Part shown: positions 9,191 through 17,383 of the stretch, piece by piece
Numbering within the stretch: the first letter of the stretch is position 1
Layout: every line of letters starts with the position of its first letter
Assembly: GCA_014804995.1 (NCBI GenBank)
Contig: JAAUYS010000003.1
Location: forward strand, 1 to 48,086
Direction: 5' to 3'
Length of the DNA: 48,086 bases
DNA from: Clostridia bacterium
GTDB taxonomy: Bacteria; Bacillota; Clostridia; Christensenellales; Borkfalkiaceae
Notes under the pieces: model-generated
Databases searched by the model: none
Seen by the model: the letters and a program-made list of their open reading frames with translations, nothing else
What the model was told of the DNA's origin: nothing
Program-made: the position numbers and the translations under genes

Positions 9191-10537
9191 ATGAAGAAAA
9201 AATTTAAGATAAAAATGACCGTTTGGCGACTTCTGGCGCTCATATATTTTGCCGGAATGATTTTGGGAAGTATGCTTTTAATACTCCCCTTCGCCACCAA
9301 AGACGGGCAGAATACAACTTATATAAACGCGCTGTTTACCGCGGCTTCGGCAGTATGCATAACGGGCCTCTCCCCTTACGACATTGCAACGCACTGGACG
9401 CTCTTCGGACAGATAGTCATTTTATTACTCGTTCAGCTTAGCGGGCTTGGTTTTATGACCTTGGTGTCCGCGGCGTTCCTTATCTTCAAGCACGGAATGG
9501 GTTTAAACAGCCGTAACGCCTTTATGCTTGACTCCCGCGGGAAATATACCGGCATTGTTACGCTTTTAAAGCGCATAGTTATCGGCACTTTTATTTGTGA
9601 AGGCGTCGGCGCAGTGCTTCTTATGACACGGTTTATTCCCGACTTCGGTTGGGGTAACGGAATTTATTTTTCCATCTGGCACTCAATATCGGCGTTCTGT
9701 AATGCAGGGTTTGACCTTATGGGTACGGTGCAAAACGGCGGTTTCGTTTCACTTACCGGATACGCGACCGACCCCATAGTAGTCCTCACCATCTCAGCTC
9801 TGGTTATTTTAGGTGGCTTGGGGTTTGCCGTATGGGGCGACGTTTTAGATTGTAAGTTCAGATTTAAAAAATTTGCGCTTAATACCAAAGTCGTACTTAT
9901 AATGAACTGCATACTTATTTTCTTAGGTACGGCTTTCTTCTTGCTTTTCGAGCGCGACACCCAAAACGGAATGAACTTCGGTCAAAGACTTTTGGTTTCG
10001 TTCTTTGAAGCTATAACTCCCCGTTCTGCCGGTTTTACCACTTTCGACTGCTCAGAACTTTCTAACAGCGGTTTCCTTTTGACTATTTTGTTTATGGCTA
10101 TCGGCGGAGGCTCCGGCTCTACTGCCGGCGGTATAAGGGTAGGTACTTTTGCAGTTCTTTTAGTCGGTATGACGGCGGCTTGCACGGGTCGGCGCGACAT
10201 AAACATAGGCAAAAGAAGAATAGAGTATTCCCTTCTGTCCCAGGCGCTTGCAATTTTGGCGGCTTTCCTTACCGGTATTATACTGTCCACGCTTTTAATA
10301 GGAACTATTCAACCCGAAGCATCGTTTAACGTAGTCTTCTTTGAATGTGTTTCGGCTTTGAGCAATACGGGGCTTACAATGGACTTTACCCCTCATCTTA
10401 ACGTTGCTTCACGCCTGATAATAATATTTTTAATGTACATCGGCAGGGTAGGAATTTTAACGCTTACTCTTGCTCTTGGCGAAAGAAAGACTGTTGCGGA
10501 AATACGCAAGCCCGTAGATACTCTTCTTATCGGCTAA
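9191..10537 (+). CDS. ktrB: Potassium uptake channel subunit KtrB (TrkH family)
   Basis: A 448-residue membrane protein with about eight to ten helices in the M1-P-M2 repeat plan of the Trk/Ktr/HKT superfamily. The four pore loops each keep the filter glycine: SAVCITGLSPYD, SAFCNAGFDLMG, PRSAGFTTFD and SALSNTGLTMDF. A glycine-rich gating loop in the third repeat is seen as AIGGGSGSTAGGIRVG. The length fits KtrB rather than the longer TrkH. It forms a dimer that sits on a KtrA ring; ktrA follows 33 bases downstream. The start is the first ATG after the promoter, with a weak AGGCGG site. Confidence 0.95.
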   Translation: MKKKFKIKMTVWRLLALIYFAGMILGSMLLILPFATKDGQNTTYINALFTAASAVCITGLSPYDIATHWTLFGQIVILLLVQLSGLGFMTLVSAAFLIFKHGMGLNSRNAFMLDSRGKYTGIVTLLKRIVIGTFICEGVGAVLLMTRFIPDFGWGNGIYFSIWHSISAFCNAGFDLMGTVQNGGFVSLTGYATDPIVVLTISALVILGGLGFAVWGDVLDCKFRFKKFALNTKVVLIMNCILIFLGTAFFLLFERDTQNGMNFGQRLLVSFFEAITPRSAGFTTFDCSELSNSGFLLTILFMAIGGGSGSTAGGIRVGTFAVLLVGMTAACTGRRDINIGKRRIEYSLLSQALAILAAFLTGIILSTLLIGTIQPEASFNVVFFECVSALSNTGLTMDFTPHLNVASRLIIIFLMYIGRVGILTLTLALGERKTVAEIRKPVDTLLIG

Positions 10538-10570
10538 ATAAATTCCCCGCGAAGCGGGGACGGAGGCAAA

Positions 10571-11236
10571 ATGAAATCAATTTTACTTATAGGTGTAGGT
10601 CAGTTCGGTGAAATTCTCGGCGAAAAGCTTATGAATATGGGCGACCAGGTTATGATTGTGGACAAGGACGAAAATATTATAAACCGCCTTGCTCCCAAAT
10701 TTTCCAACGCGGTCATTGCGAACTGTATGAACGCCGACAACCTTAAAGCCTTGGATATACCCTCTTACGACGCTTGCGTGGTAACTATTGCGGACGACTT
10801 CCAAAGCTCTTTGGAAATTACTTCTATTTTGAAAGATTTAGGCGCTAACTACGTCGTGTCTAAGGCTAACACCGACATACAGCGCAAGTTCTTGTTCCGC
10901 GTCGGCGCGGACGAGGTCATCTACCCCAACCGCGACGTTGCGGAAAAGCTGGCGGTAAAGCTCAACTTTGAAAAGGTTTACGACTATATCGAGCTTGACT
11001 CCACCTACTCTATATTCGAGATTGCCGTTCCCGACAAGTGGATAGGCAAGTCCATAATGGAAGCCAACCCCCGCGCGGTGTACGGGCTGAACATTCTCAC
11101 CCTTAAAAGGGACAACCAGATTACCCCCTCCCCCACGGCTGACACGGTGTTTGAGAGTGGCGACAATATGGTCGTTTTCGGCAATACGGAAAAGATAATA
11201 GAGTTTACGAATAAATTCACCAACAAAAAGAAGTAA
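10571..11236 (+). CDS. ktrA: Potassium uptake regulatory subunit KtrA
   Basis: A 221-residue cytosolic RCK protein. The N-terminal Rossmann fold shows GVGQFGEILGEKL (GxGxFG nucleotide loop) and an acidic end of strand two in MIVDKDE. The C-terminal half (about 140-215) is an RCK_C/TrkA_C ligand domain. KtrA binds ATP/ADP, and probably c-di-AMP in the C-domain, to gate KtrB. A GGAGG site lies 6 bases before the ATG. It is co-transcribed with ktrB. Confidence 0.95.
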   Translation: MKSILLIGVGQFGEILGEKLMNMGDQVMIVDKDENIINRLAPKFSNAVIANCMNADNLKALDIPSYDACVVTIADDFQSSLEITSILKDLGANYVVSKANTDIQRKFLFRVGADEVIYPNRDVAEKLAVKLNFEKVYDYIELDSTYSIFEIAVPDKWIGKSIMEANPRAVYGLNILTLKRDNQITPSPTADTVFESGDNMVVFGNTEKIIEFTNKFTNKKK

Positions 11237-11250
11237 AATTTCTTTAACCA

Positions 11251-11982
11251 GTGAACGACGGCTTTTTTAAAAATTTAAAGAGAGCGCTGTTCCCTTCGGA
11301 CTATACCTGCGATTTGTGCGGTATAGAAACCTTTCGCGGTAACCTGTGCGAGAAGTGCTTTGACAGGTTTGAAAAGAACGACAAGAACGTCTGCCCCGTT
11401 TGTGGCAGAAAGGTATTCCGTGCGGAGATTTGCGTAGAATGCAAAAGCAAAGCGCCCCTTTATAAACAGGCGGTATCTCCCCTCGTTTATTCCGAAAACG
11501 TAAAAGAGCTTATAAGAAAGTTCAAAAACGGCAACGGCTATTTAAAGGACTATTTTGCAGACCTTATTTTTGAAAAGCTTTCCGACCTGCCGGAGTTTGA
11601 GTGTATAGTCTACGTGCCTATGACCGCCTCCGCAATAAAAAAGCGCGGTTATAACCAGACGGAGCTTTTAGCCAAAGAGCTTTCTAAAAGAACGGGCATA
11701 CCCTTAGCCGACGGCGCGGTGATAAAGACAAAAGAAACGCCTCCGCAAAAGGGACTTACCCGCAGTGAAAGAGAGAAAAACCTTTACGGCTGTTTTGAAG
11801 TTGTTAAGCCGGAAATTGTACGTGGCAAAAAGATTTTGCTCGTTGACGATATTTTGACCACGGGAGCTACTGCGGACGCTGTAACGGGAAAGCTTATAAG
11901 GGCAGGCGCTTACAGAATTTACCTTGCCACTATTGCCTCGGTAGAAAACAAACCCTTCTATTTACCAAGATACTTAAAATAA
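11251..11982 (+). CDS. comFC: ComFC-type phosphoribosyltransferase-fold protein
   Basis: A 243-residue protein with an N-terminal double zinc-ribbon (CDLCG, CEKC, CPVCG, CVEC at about 20-62) and a C-terminal phosphoribosyltransferase fold whose PRPP loop reads ILLVDDILTTGAT (about 200-212). The ComFC family is needed for DNA uptake in naturally competent bacteria. Here it is the last gene of the ktrAB operon, and no comFA is visible. The start is GTG at 11251, 14 bases after ktrA; no ribosome site is visible, so translation may be coupled to ktrA. Confidence 0.88.
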   Translation: MNDGFFKNLKRALFPSDYTCDLCGIETFRGNLCEKCFDRFEKNDKNVCPVCGRKVFRAEICVECKSKAPLYKQAVSPLVYSENVKELIRKFKNGNGYLKDYFADLIFEKLSDLPEFECIVYVPMTASAIKKRGYNQTELLAKELSKRTGIPLADGAVIKTKETPPQKGLTRSEREKNLYGCFEVVKPEIVRGKKILLVDDILTTGATADAVTGKLIRAGAYRIYLATIASVENKPFYLPRYLK

Positions 11983-11985
11983 AAT

Positions 11986-12017
11986 AAGCCCCGCGCTTTA
12001 TTAGCGCGGGGCTTTTA
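11986..12017. terminator. Bidirectional terminator
   Basis: AAGCCCCGCGCT and AGCGCGGGGCTT pair perfectly (12 bp) across a 5-base loop, with A- and T-runs on the two sides. It separates the converging comFC and GH4 genes. Confidence 0.85.
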
Positions 12018-12019
12018 AC

Positions 12020-13414
12020 TTACAGTTTTTTCAAATCGTAATAATCTTTAAGGTAAGGCTTCGTCGCCTCCACCATTTCTTTAAACAGCGAATACGCTTC
12101 GTCAACGCTAAGCTTTGAACACAGCGGTTGGTTCACGAACGAGGCAAATATTTCTTCTAAATTCCTCATCTTTATGCCGTGGTAACAGGTTTCGATATTC
12201 ATACCGTTGCGGTACACAAGGTTTGTTACCGCGGGAGGAAGCTTATTTGCCGTTACGGGTTTTACGCTGTCTGCGTCGAACACGCAATTCGTTTCCACGA
12301 CCATTCCGAGTGGCATATCCGGCATCTGCCCCCTGTTAGGCATATTTACGTTGGACACGACTTTGCCGTTACCCAAAACCGCCTGCATTAAAAGCGTTGC
12401 TTCCTCGTCGGAGTGTACCACCTCCACCGGCTTTTTGCCGTGTGCCATAAGCTCGCTTTCTTTAATCTTTTCTGCCTGTTGCTTCTTCCTGTAATCTACG
12501 GTGGTCAAATGGAATAGCCACTTATCAACCGTTTTGGGGTCTTTTAAGTACCAGTCTGAATTGCAGAACTCTACAAGGTGCCTGTCCCCTGCCGCGGCAA
12601 GCACGCCGTAACGGCGGAACAAGTCCATTTTCACCTTGTTGCCGTAGAGGAACGGGTCACTTTTAAAGTCGTCGGGGGCGTGGCCAAGCTGTTCGCCGTA
12701 GCCCCTGTCGTAATACTTATCAATAAATTTGGGTAACAATGCTAAAATATCGTGTCCCTTCCAGTTAGCTTCCGTTATCCAGGTGAAGTGGTTTACACCG
12801 CTTGCGTCTATAGTTATCTCGTGCCTGTCGGGACGGGGAACGCCAAGCTCTTCCTTTACCACGCAGGAAAGAAACTCCTGCGCGTGAAACACCTCGTGGC
12901 AACAGCCGAACGCTTTGACTTCAGGGAATACGTCGTACAACGTCTTTGTACATATCGTCATAGGGTTGGTGAAGTTGATGACCCACGCGTTTGGGCATAC
13001 CCTTTTAATCTCGCTTGCAAAATACTCGTAAATGGGAACGGTGCGCATTGCGCGCAGAACTCCGCCGGGGCCTACGGTATCGCCTACGGACTGATAAATG
13101 CCGTATTTTTCGGGCAGATGCACGTCGGAAGCCATCTCGTCAAACGTTGCGGGGAGTATTGAGCAAGCGACGAAGTCCGCCCCTTTAAGGGCTTCTTCCA
13201 GCTTGTCGCACACGGTGTACTTCCACTTTGATATGGTGCGCTTGTCGGCGTTTATTCTTTCGCCTATCATCGCGTTGCGCTCGGAAGCAGGTCTGTCTAT
13301 GTCGTACAGCGCGATTTCACCGCACATCCCTTCGGTTAGCGCAAGGTCGTACATAAACACGCGCGCCCACAGCTTGGACCCACCGCCTATATAGGCAATT
13401 TTAATGTTCTTCAT
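12020..13414 (-). CDS. Family 4 glycoside hydrolase (NAD-dependent, alpha-glucosidase-like)
   Basis: A 464-residue GH4 enzyme. These use NAD+ and a divalent metal and cleave through oxidation at C3. The N-terminus KIAYIGGGSKLW is the NAD-binding loop; INFTNPMTICTK is a conserved substrate loop; FGCCHEVFH contains the metal-ligand Cys-His signature; DASGVNHFTW follows. A CHEx motif is, as far as I recall, associated with alpha-glucosidases rather than galactosidases (CHSV) or phospho-glycosidases (CN/CD), so I call it alpha-glucosidase-like with caution. It is cytosolic and monocistronic, with an AGGAGG site and its own promoter. Confidence 0.88.
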   Translation of the reverse strand: MKNIKIAYIGGGSKLWARVFMYDLALTEGMCGEIALYDIDRPASERNAMIGERINADKRTISKWKYTVCDKLEEALKGADFVACSILPATFDEMASDVHLPEKYGIYQSVGDTVGPGGVLRAMRTVPIYEYFASEIKRVCPNAWVINFTNPMTICTKTLYDVFPEVKAFGCCHEVFHAQEFLSCVVKEELGVPRPDRHEITIDASGVNHFTWITEANWKGHDILALLPKFIDKYYDRGYGEQLGHAPDDFKSDPFLYGNKVKMDLFRRYGVLAAAGDRHLVEFCNSDWYLKDPKTVDKWLFHLTTVDYRKKQQAEKIKESELMAHGKKPVEVVHSDEEATLLMQAVLGNGKVVSNVNMPNRGQMPDMPLGMVVETNCVFDADSVKPVTANKLPPAVTNLVYRNGMNIETCYHGIKMRNLEEIFASFVNQPLCSKLSVDEAYSLFKEMVEATKPYLKDYYDLKKL

Positions 13415-13453
13415 TCTCAGCCCCTCCTGTTTTCTGCGTCCTGATACAAAAAT

Positions 13454-13486
13454 ATTTTACACCCGCTTTAATAACCTGTCAAGGTT
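13454..13486 (-). promoter_or_regulatory. GH4 promoter with palindrome at -35
   Basis: On the minus strand TTGACA (13482-13477), a 17-base spacer and TAAAAT (13459-13454). The -35 box is inside the palindrome AACCT-TGAC-AGGTT (13473-13486), a plausible repressor site for a sugar-utilisation gene. Confidence 0.7.
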
Positions 13487-13632
13487 GAAATATTTTTTAT
13501 AAAACACAAATATGGAGGAAAACGGATAAAAACCGTTACAAGAACGGAGATTATTTTTTGTTGGCAAATGTTATAGTTATGTCGAAAAAGCGCGAAAATT
13601 GTAAAACGCAATTTTTTACAAGGATAACAAAT

Positions 13633-13848
13633 ATGAATAACAAAATGTCTGCCACAAAAGTACTAGCCTACTTAATTTACGTATTGGAATCAAACTTGTC
13701 AGAGCTGATTTCCGCCGAGCAAAACGAATATATTACGGGCAGTTGGGAAGCCTGCATAGAATGCCTTGAAGTTATCGGTTGCTGGACTAAGGCAAAAGAT
13801 TACGGTTTAGATTACAACCCCGAAATTAAATATAATATTACCCGTTAG
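13633..13848 (+). CDS. Small hypothetical protein, 71 residues
   Basis: Begins at the ATG of MNNKMSATKVLAYLI, with an AAGGA site 8 bases upstream; a TTG further up is less likely. It is soluble, acidic and helical, with no motif I recognise. The last codons overlap the 3' end of the opposing kinase gene by 11 bases. Coding status rests on the ribosome site and a plausible residue composition. Confidence 0.55.
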   Translation: MNNKMSATKVLAYLIYVLESNLSELISAEQNEYITGSWEACIECLEVIGCWTKAKDYGLDYNPEIKYNITR

Positions 13849-15328
13849 TTCCGTCGCGCAAGGCTTCCCCGTCTGAAACAATATGTTCAACGGTAATTCC
13901 CTTGCGGGTGGCACAGACAGCAACTACGCTTTCACGCAAAGTGCGCACGGTAACAGAGCGACGCCCGTCGAAAGCAATTTCTATAAACTTTGTAAACCCC
14001 AATCTCTGCGGGGCTTCGTCAAGCGTAAAGCTTGCGCCGTACTTTGCCAAAATTTCAAAAACCGTAAAAAGTCCTATACCGCTACCGCCGACGCCTGCGC
14101 GTGTAGTAACCTGTTCCAGACCGAGTTTTGCAAGCACTTCTTCGTCAAACTGTTCACCGCTGTCGTAAATGCGTATAAGCGGGTTTTCGCTTGCCGTTGC
14201 GCCAAGCTCCACCCGCACTTTGGCGTTTGGCGAGCCGAGGGCGGAAATCATAGCATTGTCGCATAGATAGCTAAGTAAAATATGTATATCTTCTTTGCGT
14301 AACTTACTTTCTTTAAACCAACTTTCAACGTCTGCAAAAATTCCCGCGCTTACGTTAAAGTTTTTACGCTCCGCCAAAGTAAACAACCGAATTACAGGAA
14401 CATCGATTACCCTTACGCCCGTTTGCGGAATATTTTGTAAACTGCACTTTTCGTTTGCAATGTTCATCTCACGCAAAATACGGTGCAACATATCCCGGGT
14501 GGCGCACGCGTCCGCGCAACCGGTTTGTACTGCGACGCTTTCCGCAAGAAGCGCGCAATCCGGCACGGCTTTATTCAGATAGTGAAAAAGTTTAGCGTAA
14601 ACGGCAACTTGCAAATCGTTTTCAACAGAGTTTAATTCATACTCCTCTATTCTATCCTCCATACGGTTGACGTTTTGCTGTTTTACCGCCTCACGGTAGT
14701 TGTATGTAATATGCCTAAACCACCATAAGATAAGAAGCAGTCCAAATAATGCAATAATAAGCAGAACAATTTCGAAAATAGATTGTTCTGCATTTTTTGT
14801 ATATAACAGCATCATTGTAAAAATACAACCGACGCTGAAAAATAACAGAATTTCAAAAGTAGCGTTTTCGCTTTTTGGATTAACTCCGCTTTGCAACCGC
14901 TTTATTTTAAAAATTAAAAACGTTCCCGCTATCTGAATTACACTATTAAGTAACTGCGCTAAAATAATTTTTAGGTTATCATTGTTTATAAAATTAAAAA
15001 TTACTGCAATTGGCATAGCAATAAAAAATGACAATAGCAAAACTACAATAGATAGTCCAAGCGCTATCGTACCTACCTTAACCGTTTCGTAAAATGTTTT
15101 TCTGAACCGCAAATATAAAAATGTGCTACCGAATATAAGGAAACCTATCGGCACAAGCATTTTCATATAGACCGTTACAAAATACAACACTGTGGATAAA
15201 ACTATGAATATCGGAATATCAAACAAGTCCCAAACTTTCAACTTTATACGTAACAGTTTGGTATAGGCGTACAAAAAGCACGTAAATATGGCAGTGTATT
15301 TAGTCAAGCATATAATAAATTCGTTCAT
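13838..15328 (-). CDS. GHKL-type membrane sensor kinase (AgrC/NatK-like)
   Basis: A 496-residue protein: six or seven hydrophobic helices in residues 1-210, a helical linker (about 215-345), then a HATPase domain with N-box CDNAMISALGS, G1 YDSGEQFD and G2 GVGGSGIGLFTVFEIL. No ordinary HisKA block is visible, as in GHKL kinases that sense peptides. The ATG lies 6 bases after an extended -10 (TGATATAAT) and no ribosome site is seen, so the mRNA may be leaderless. The Spo0A-like regulator gene lies upstream in the same orientation, separated by a peptide gene on the other strand. A peptide-sensing role is inference. Confidence 0.85.
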   Translation of the reverse strand: MNEFIICLTKYTAIFTCFLYAYTKLLRIKLKVWDLFDIPIFIVLSTVLYFVTVYMKMLVPIGFLIFGSTFLYLRFRKTFYETVKVGTIALGLSIVVLLLSFFIAMPIAVIFNFINNDNLKIILAQLLNSVIQIAGTFLIFKIKRLQSGVNPKSENATFEILLFFSVGCIFTMMLLYTKNAEQSIFEIVLLIIALFGLLLILWWFRHITYNYREAVKQQNVNRMEDRIEEYELNSVENDLQVAVYAKLFHYLNKAVPDCALLAESVAVQTGCADACATRDMLHRILREMNIANEKCSLQNIPQTGVRVIDVPVIRLFTLAERKNFNVSAGIFADVESWFKESKLRKEDIHILLSYLCDNAMISALGSPNAKVRVELGATASENPLIRIYDSGEQFDEEVLAKLGLEQVTTRAGVGGSGIGLFTVFEILAKYGASFTLDEAPQRLGFTKFIEIAFDGRRSVTVRTLRESVVAVCATRKGITVEHIVSDGEALRDGTNG

Positions 15329-15391
15329 AAGCGAATTATATCACAATATTAGTTAAAATTCGATAAAACCTCCCAAAATTTAATAGTCATA

Positions 15392-15420
15392 CCTCCTTTA
15401 CACTCAAAAGAAAAAGGAGG
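15392..15420 (+). promoter_or_regulatory. Hairpin that sequesters the ribosome site of the peptide gene
   Basis: CCTCCTTT (15392-15399) pairs perfectly with AAAGGAGG (15413-15420) across a 13-base loop. The right arm is the only ribosome-binding site of the 19-residue ORF at 15432, so initiation should need the hairpin opened or melted. The minus strand also reads AAAGGAGG followed by a 13-codon frame (MTIKFWEVLSNFN, 15390-15349), but its ATG is only 1 base after the site. Confidence 0.65.
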
Positions 15421-15431
15421 GGCGTTTACAT

Positions 15432-15491
15432 ATGTTTTGGAGTTTTCTTAAAAGTTTTTATATGTGGTACAGAACTTTGTGGCTTTACTAA
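15432..15491 (+). CDS. 19-residue aromatic peptide gene
   Basis: The peptide is MFWSFLKSFYMWYRTLWLY: three Trp, three Phe, three Tyr, and two basic residues. It has an AAAGGAGG site 11 bases upstream and a perfect terminator 9 bases after its stop, so the whole 15.39-15.53 kb segment looks like a compact transcription unit. It sits between a GHKL sensor kinase and a Spo0A-like regulator, on the opposite strand. It could be a signalling peptide for that kinase, or a type I toxin-like membrane peptide, whose genes often hide the ribosome site in a hairpin. I do not recognise the sequence. Confidence 0.55.
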   Translation: MFWSFLKSFYMWYRTLWLY

Positions 15492-15500
15492 TCTCAAACA

Positions 15501-15530
15501 AAAGCGGGTTGCAAAATTGCAACCCGCTTT
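15501..15530. terminator. Bidirectional terminator after peptide gene and response regulator
   Basis: AAAGCGGGTTGCAA and TTGCAACCCGCTTT form a perfect 14-bp stem. T-rich sequence follows on both strands, so it can end both the plus-strand peptide transcript and the minus-strand regulator operon. Confidence 0.85.
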
Positions 15531-15534
15531 TACT

Positions 15535-16317
15535 TTATTTATTAAGGTAACTTATCAGTTTTTGTTTGTAGTAAAATACAAACTCTGTAATCGTCGGCAC
15601 GTATTTATCTTTACGCAACGGCGCGGTGTAATACTTCTGTAAATTATTTATATCTGCGTTATTCCAGGTATTGTTAATCGCATATTGCATAGCGTGCATA
15701 ACGCCGTTTTCGTTTTTGCCGAACTTTTTGCCGATTATTTTACCCCAATTTTGATTTTCACCATTGGTAGCCAAAATCACGGCGTCAACCAAGTAATTGT
15801 AACCTACGTTTTTTACGCTTACACCGAGTTTATTAAACTCGGCTTGCACAAAGTCGCGCATCTTGTTTTCTAACTGCTGTTCGGAAGGCAATGCCGGCGG
15901 TTCTTCTTCATACCCCAAAATTTCCGGCATCACTCTGAGCAGGTGGTCTATCACCATCTTTGGCGAATAACCTTTTTGCCATTTTGCGAATTCGTAATCC
16001 GCACCCAGCTTTTTTGTGCTGTTACGCGTAACTTTGCTCGCACTGTTGGTGTTAACGACAATGTACGGCTTGGGGCTAAGAACAACAGAACGCAGTTTGT
16101 CTAAAAGGTCCATTCCGTCGCCACTGCCTTCTTGAAGCTCCAAATCTAATATTACCGCGTTAGGTTTTTGGTTGCGGATAAAGACGAGTGCGTCGTTGGA
16201 AGATTTTAAAACGCCTGCAAGACAAAGTTTATCCGCGTTCGCGTTGACCTCTTTGGCCAAGGCTTTGCAGTCGTTTTCATCGTCTTCAACAATAAGTACG
16301 GTAAGTTTCTTTGTCAT
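15535..16317 (-). CDS. Spo0A-like response regulator
   Basis: A 260-residue protein with an N-terminal receiver domain: acidic pocket VEDDEND, phosphoacceptor Asp in AVILDLELQEGSGDG, and a conserved Thr/Asn switch and Lys (VVNTNSASK, EFAKWQKG). After a linker (about 135-155) the C-terminal part (about 160-260) follows the Spo0A DNA-binding domain plan: GVSVKNVGYNYLVDAVIL, NGVMHAMQYAINNTW and VPTITEFVFYYKQKL. The linker and DNA-contact helix are diverged from true Spo0A, so I call it Spo0A-like. GGAG lies 5 bases before the ATG. It is the last gene of a NUDIX-exonuclease-regulator operon and faces the GHKL kinase across the peptide gene. Confidence 0.85.
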   Translation of the reverse strand: MTKKLTVLIVEDDENDCKALAKEVNANADKLCLAGVLKSSNDALVFIRNQKPNAVILDLELQEGSGDGMDLLDKLRSVVLSPKPYIVVNTNSASKVTRNSTKKLGADYEFAKWQKGYSPKMVIDHLLRVMPEILGYEEEPPALPSEQQLENKMRDFVQAEFNKLGVSVKNVGYNYLVDAVILATNGENQNWGKIIGKKFGKNENGVMHAMQYAINNTWNNADINNLQKYYTAPLRKDKYVPTITEFVFYYKQKLISYLNK

Positions 16318-16330
16318 AAGCGCTCCGATA

Positions 16331-16882
16331 TTACAATCTTATGTATTTATCCGGCGGATATCCCAACAAGCGCATTATTTTCAGTTCGTCGACGGCATCA
16401 CGCAAGGCATTGTGAGTTTCAAAGTACGTATTATCGTTTGACAAAAGCCTAAGCATAGGCTCAACCCCGTACCCTGATTTTAAACGACCGGTAGAGTAAT
16501 GCGGAATTCCTTTCGGAATTTTGGAATTGTACTGAATATAAGCGGATATTCTCATAATATCATACCATTTAAGCCCGGTGAGTTCAGGCAAATGGCAATA
16601 ATCGAACTGAGCATTATAAGCAAAAACCGAATCAACTTTATGCAAATTAATGCATTTAAGTAAATCTTGTATAGCTTTTTGGCGTGAACAAACTATAGGG
16701 TTGCCAACATCCTTTCTGATTAAGGCGTCAGAATACATTCCCCCCGCTCTGTATTCGGGGTCTATAATGTAATATTTAGCTTCTATAGGCGTACACGTTA
16801 ATGCATCAGCCACCACTGCACCGATGGACATTACTCGATTGTCCCACGTTGTCTCTGTATCTAAAACTATAAATTTATCCAT
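16331..16882 (-). CDS. DnaQ-like 3'-5' exonuclease (DEDDh)
   Basis: A 183-residue protein with the exonuclease motifs in order: VLDTETTW (Exo I, DxE), YNAQFDYC (Exo II Asp) and THNALRDAVDEL (Exo III His and Asp). It has no polymerase or helicase part, so it is a stand-alone single-strand nuclease like those related to epsilon subunit or oligoribonuclease. It starts 8 bases after the NUDIX gene and ends 13 bases before the response-regulator gene. Confidence 0.85.
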   Translation of the reverse strand: MDKFIVLDTETTWDNRVMSIGAVVADALTCTPIEAKYYIIDPEYRAGGMYSDALIRKDVGNPIVCSRQKAIQDLLKCINLHKVDSVFAYNAQFDYCHLPELTGLKWYDIMRISAYIQYNSKIPKGIPHYSTGRLKSGYGVEPMLRLLSNDNTYFETHNALRDAVDELKIMRLLGYPPDKYIRL

Positions 16883-16890
16883 CTGTAAAA

Positions 16891-17292
16891 TTAATTTTTT
16901 ATCTTCTTTAAAATTTCAATATCGGCTGGGCAGAAATCGTAATCAGCGATTTCCGCAGGGGTTATCCATTTGATGTCGTTATGCTCTAAAATTTGCAATT
17001 GCCCCCCTAATATGTTGCAATTAAACAATGTTAGGCGCACGGTTACGTCAGGATATTTATGGATAACTTCCGTAAAAATATCGTGCGGTTCAACGGTAAT
17101 TGCAAGCTCTTCTTTGCACTCGCGGACAAGGGCTTGCTCCTTCGTTTCGCCCGCCTCTACTTTGCCACCGACAAACTCCCACAGTAATCCTCTTGCCTTA
17201 TGTGCAGGGCGTTGACAAATTAAAAACTTGTCCTTATCCCATATCAACGCTGCAACAACTTCAACCACGGATTTATCATTACGTGCGTTCAT
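16891..17292 (-). CDS. NUDIX hydrolase, MutT/8-oxo-dGTPase-like
   Basis: A 133-residue NUDIX protein. The box reads GGKVEAGETKEQALVRECKEELAI, here split as GGKVEAGETKEQ and ALVRECKEEL, matching Gx5Ex7REUxEE; EFVGGK and the cytosine/guanine-type tail are MutT-like. It probably hydrolyses oxidised nucleoside triphosphates. The start is at MNARNDKS because an AGGGGA site precedes it; the frame runs 16 codons further upstream without one. First gene of the operon with the exonuclease and the response regulator, or a continuation of the RNase III transcript. Confidence 0.88.
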   Translation of the reverse strand: MNARNDKSVVEVVAALIWDKDKFLICQRPAHKARGLLWEFVGGKVEAGETKEQALVRECKEELAITVEPHDIFTEVIHKYPDVTVRLTLFNCNILGGQLQILEHNDIKWITPAEIADYDFCPADIEILKKIKN

Positions 17293-17383
17293 AATTTCCC
17301 CTTTTATATATAGACACTTTAAACTTATATTTTGTTTCAATTATTTTTAAAATTTCTTCTTTTTTCCTTTTGCCTAATCATTC

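Noticed and set aside
15349-15390. A 13-codon minus-strand ORF (MTIKFWEVLSNFN)
   Set aside because: The ribosome site ends 1 base before its ATG, too close for normal initiation; mentioned only with the peptide finding.
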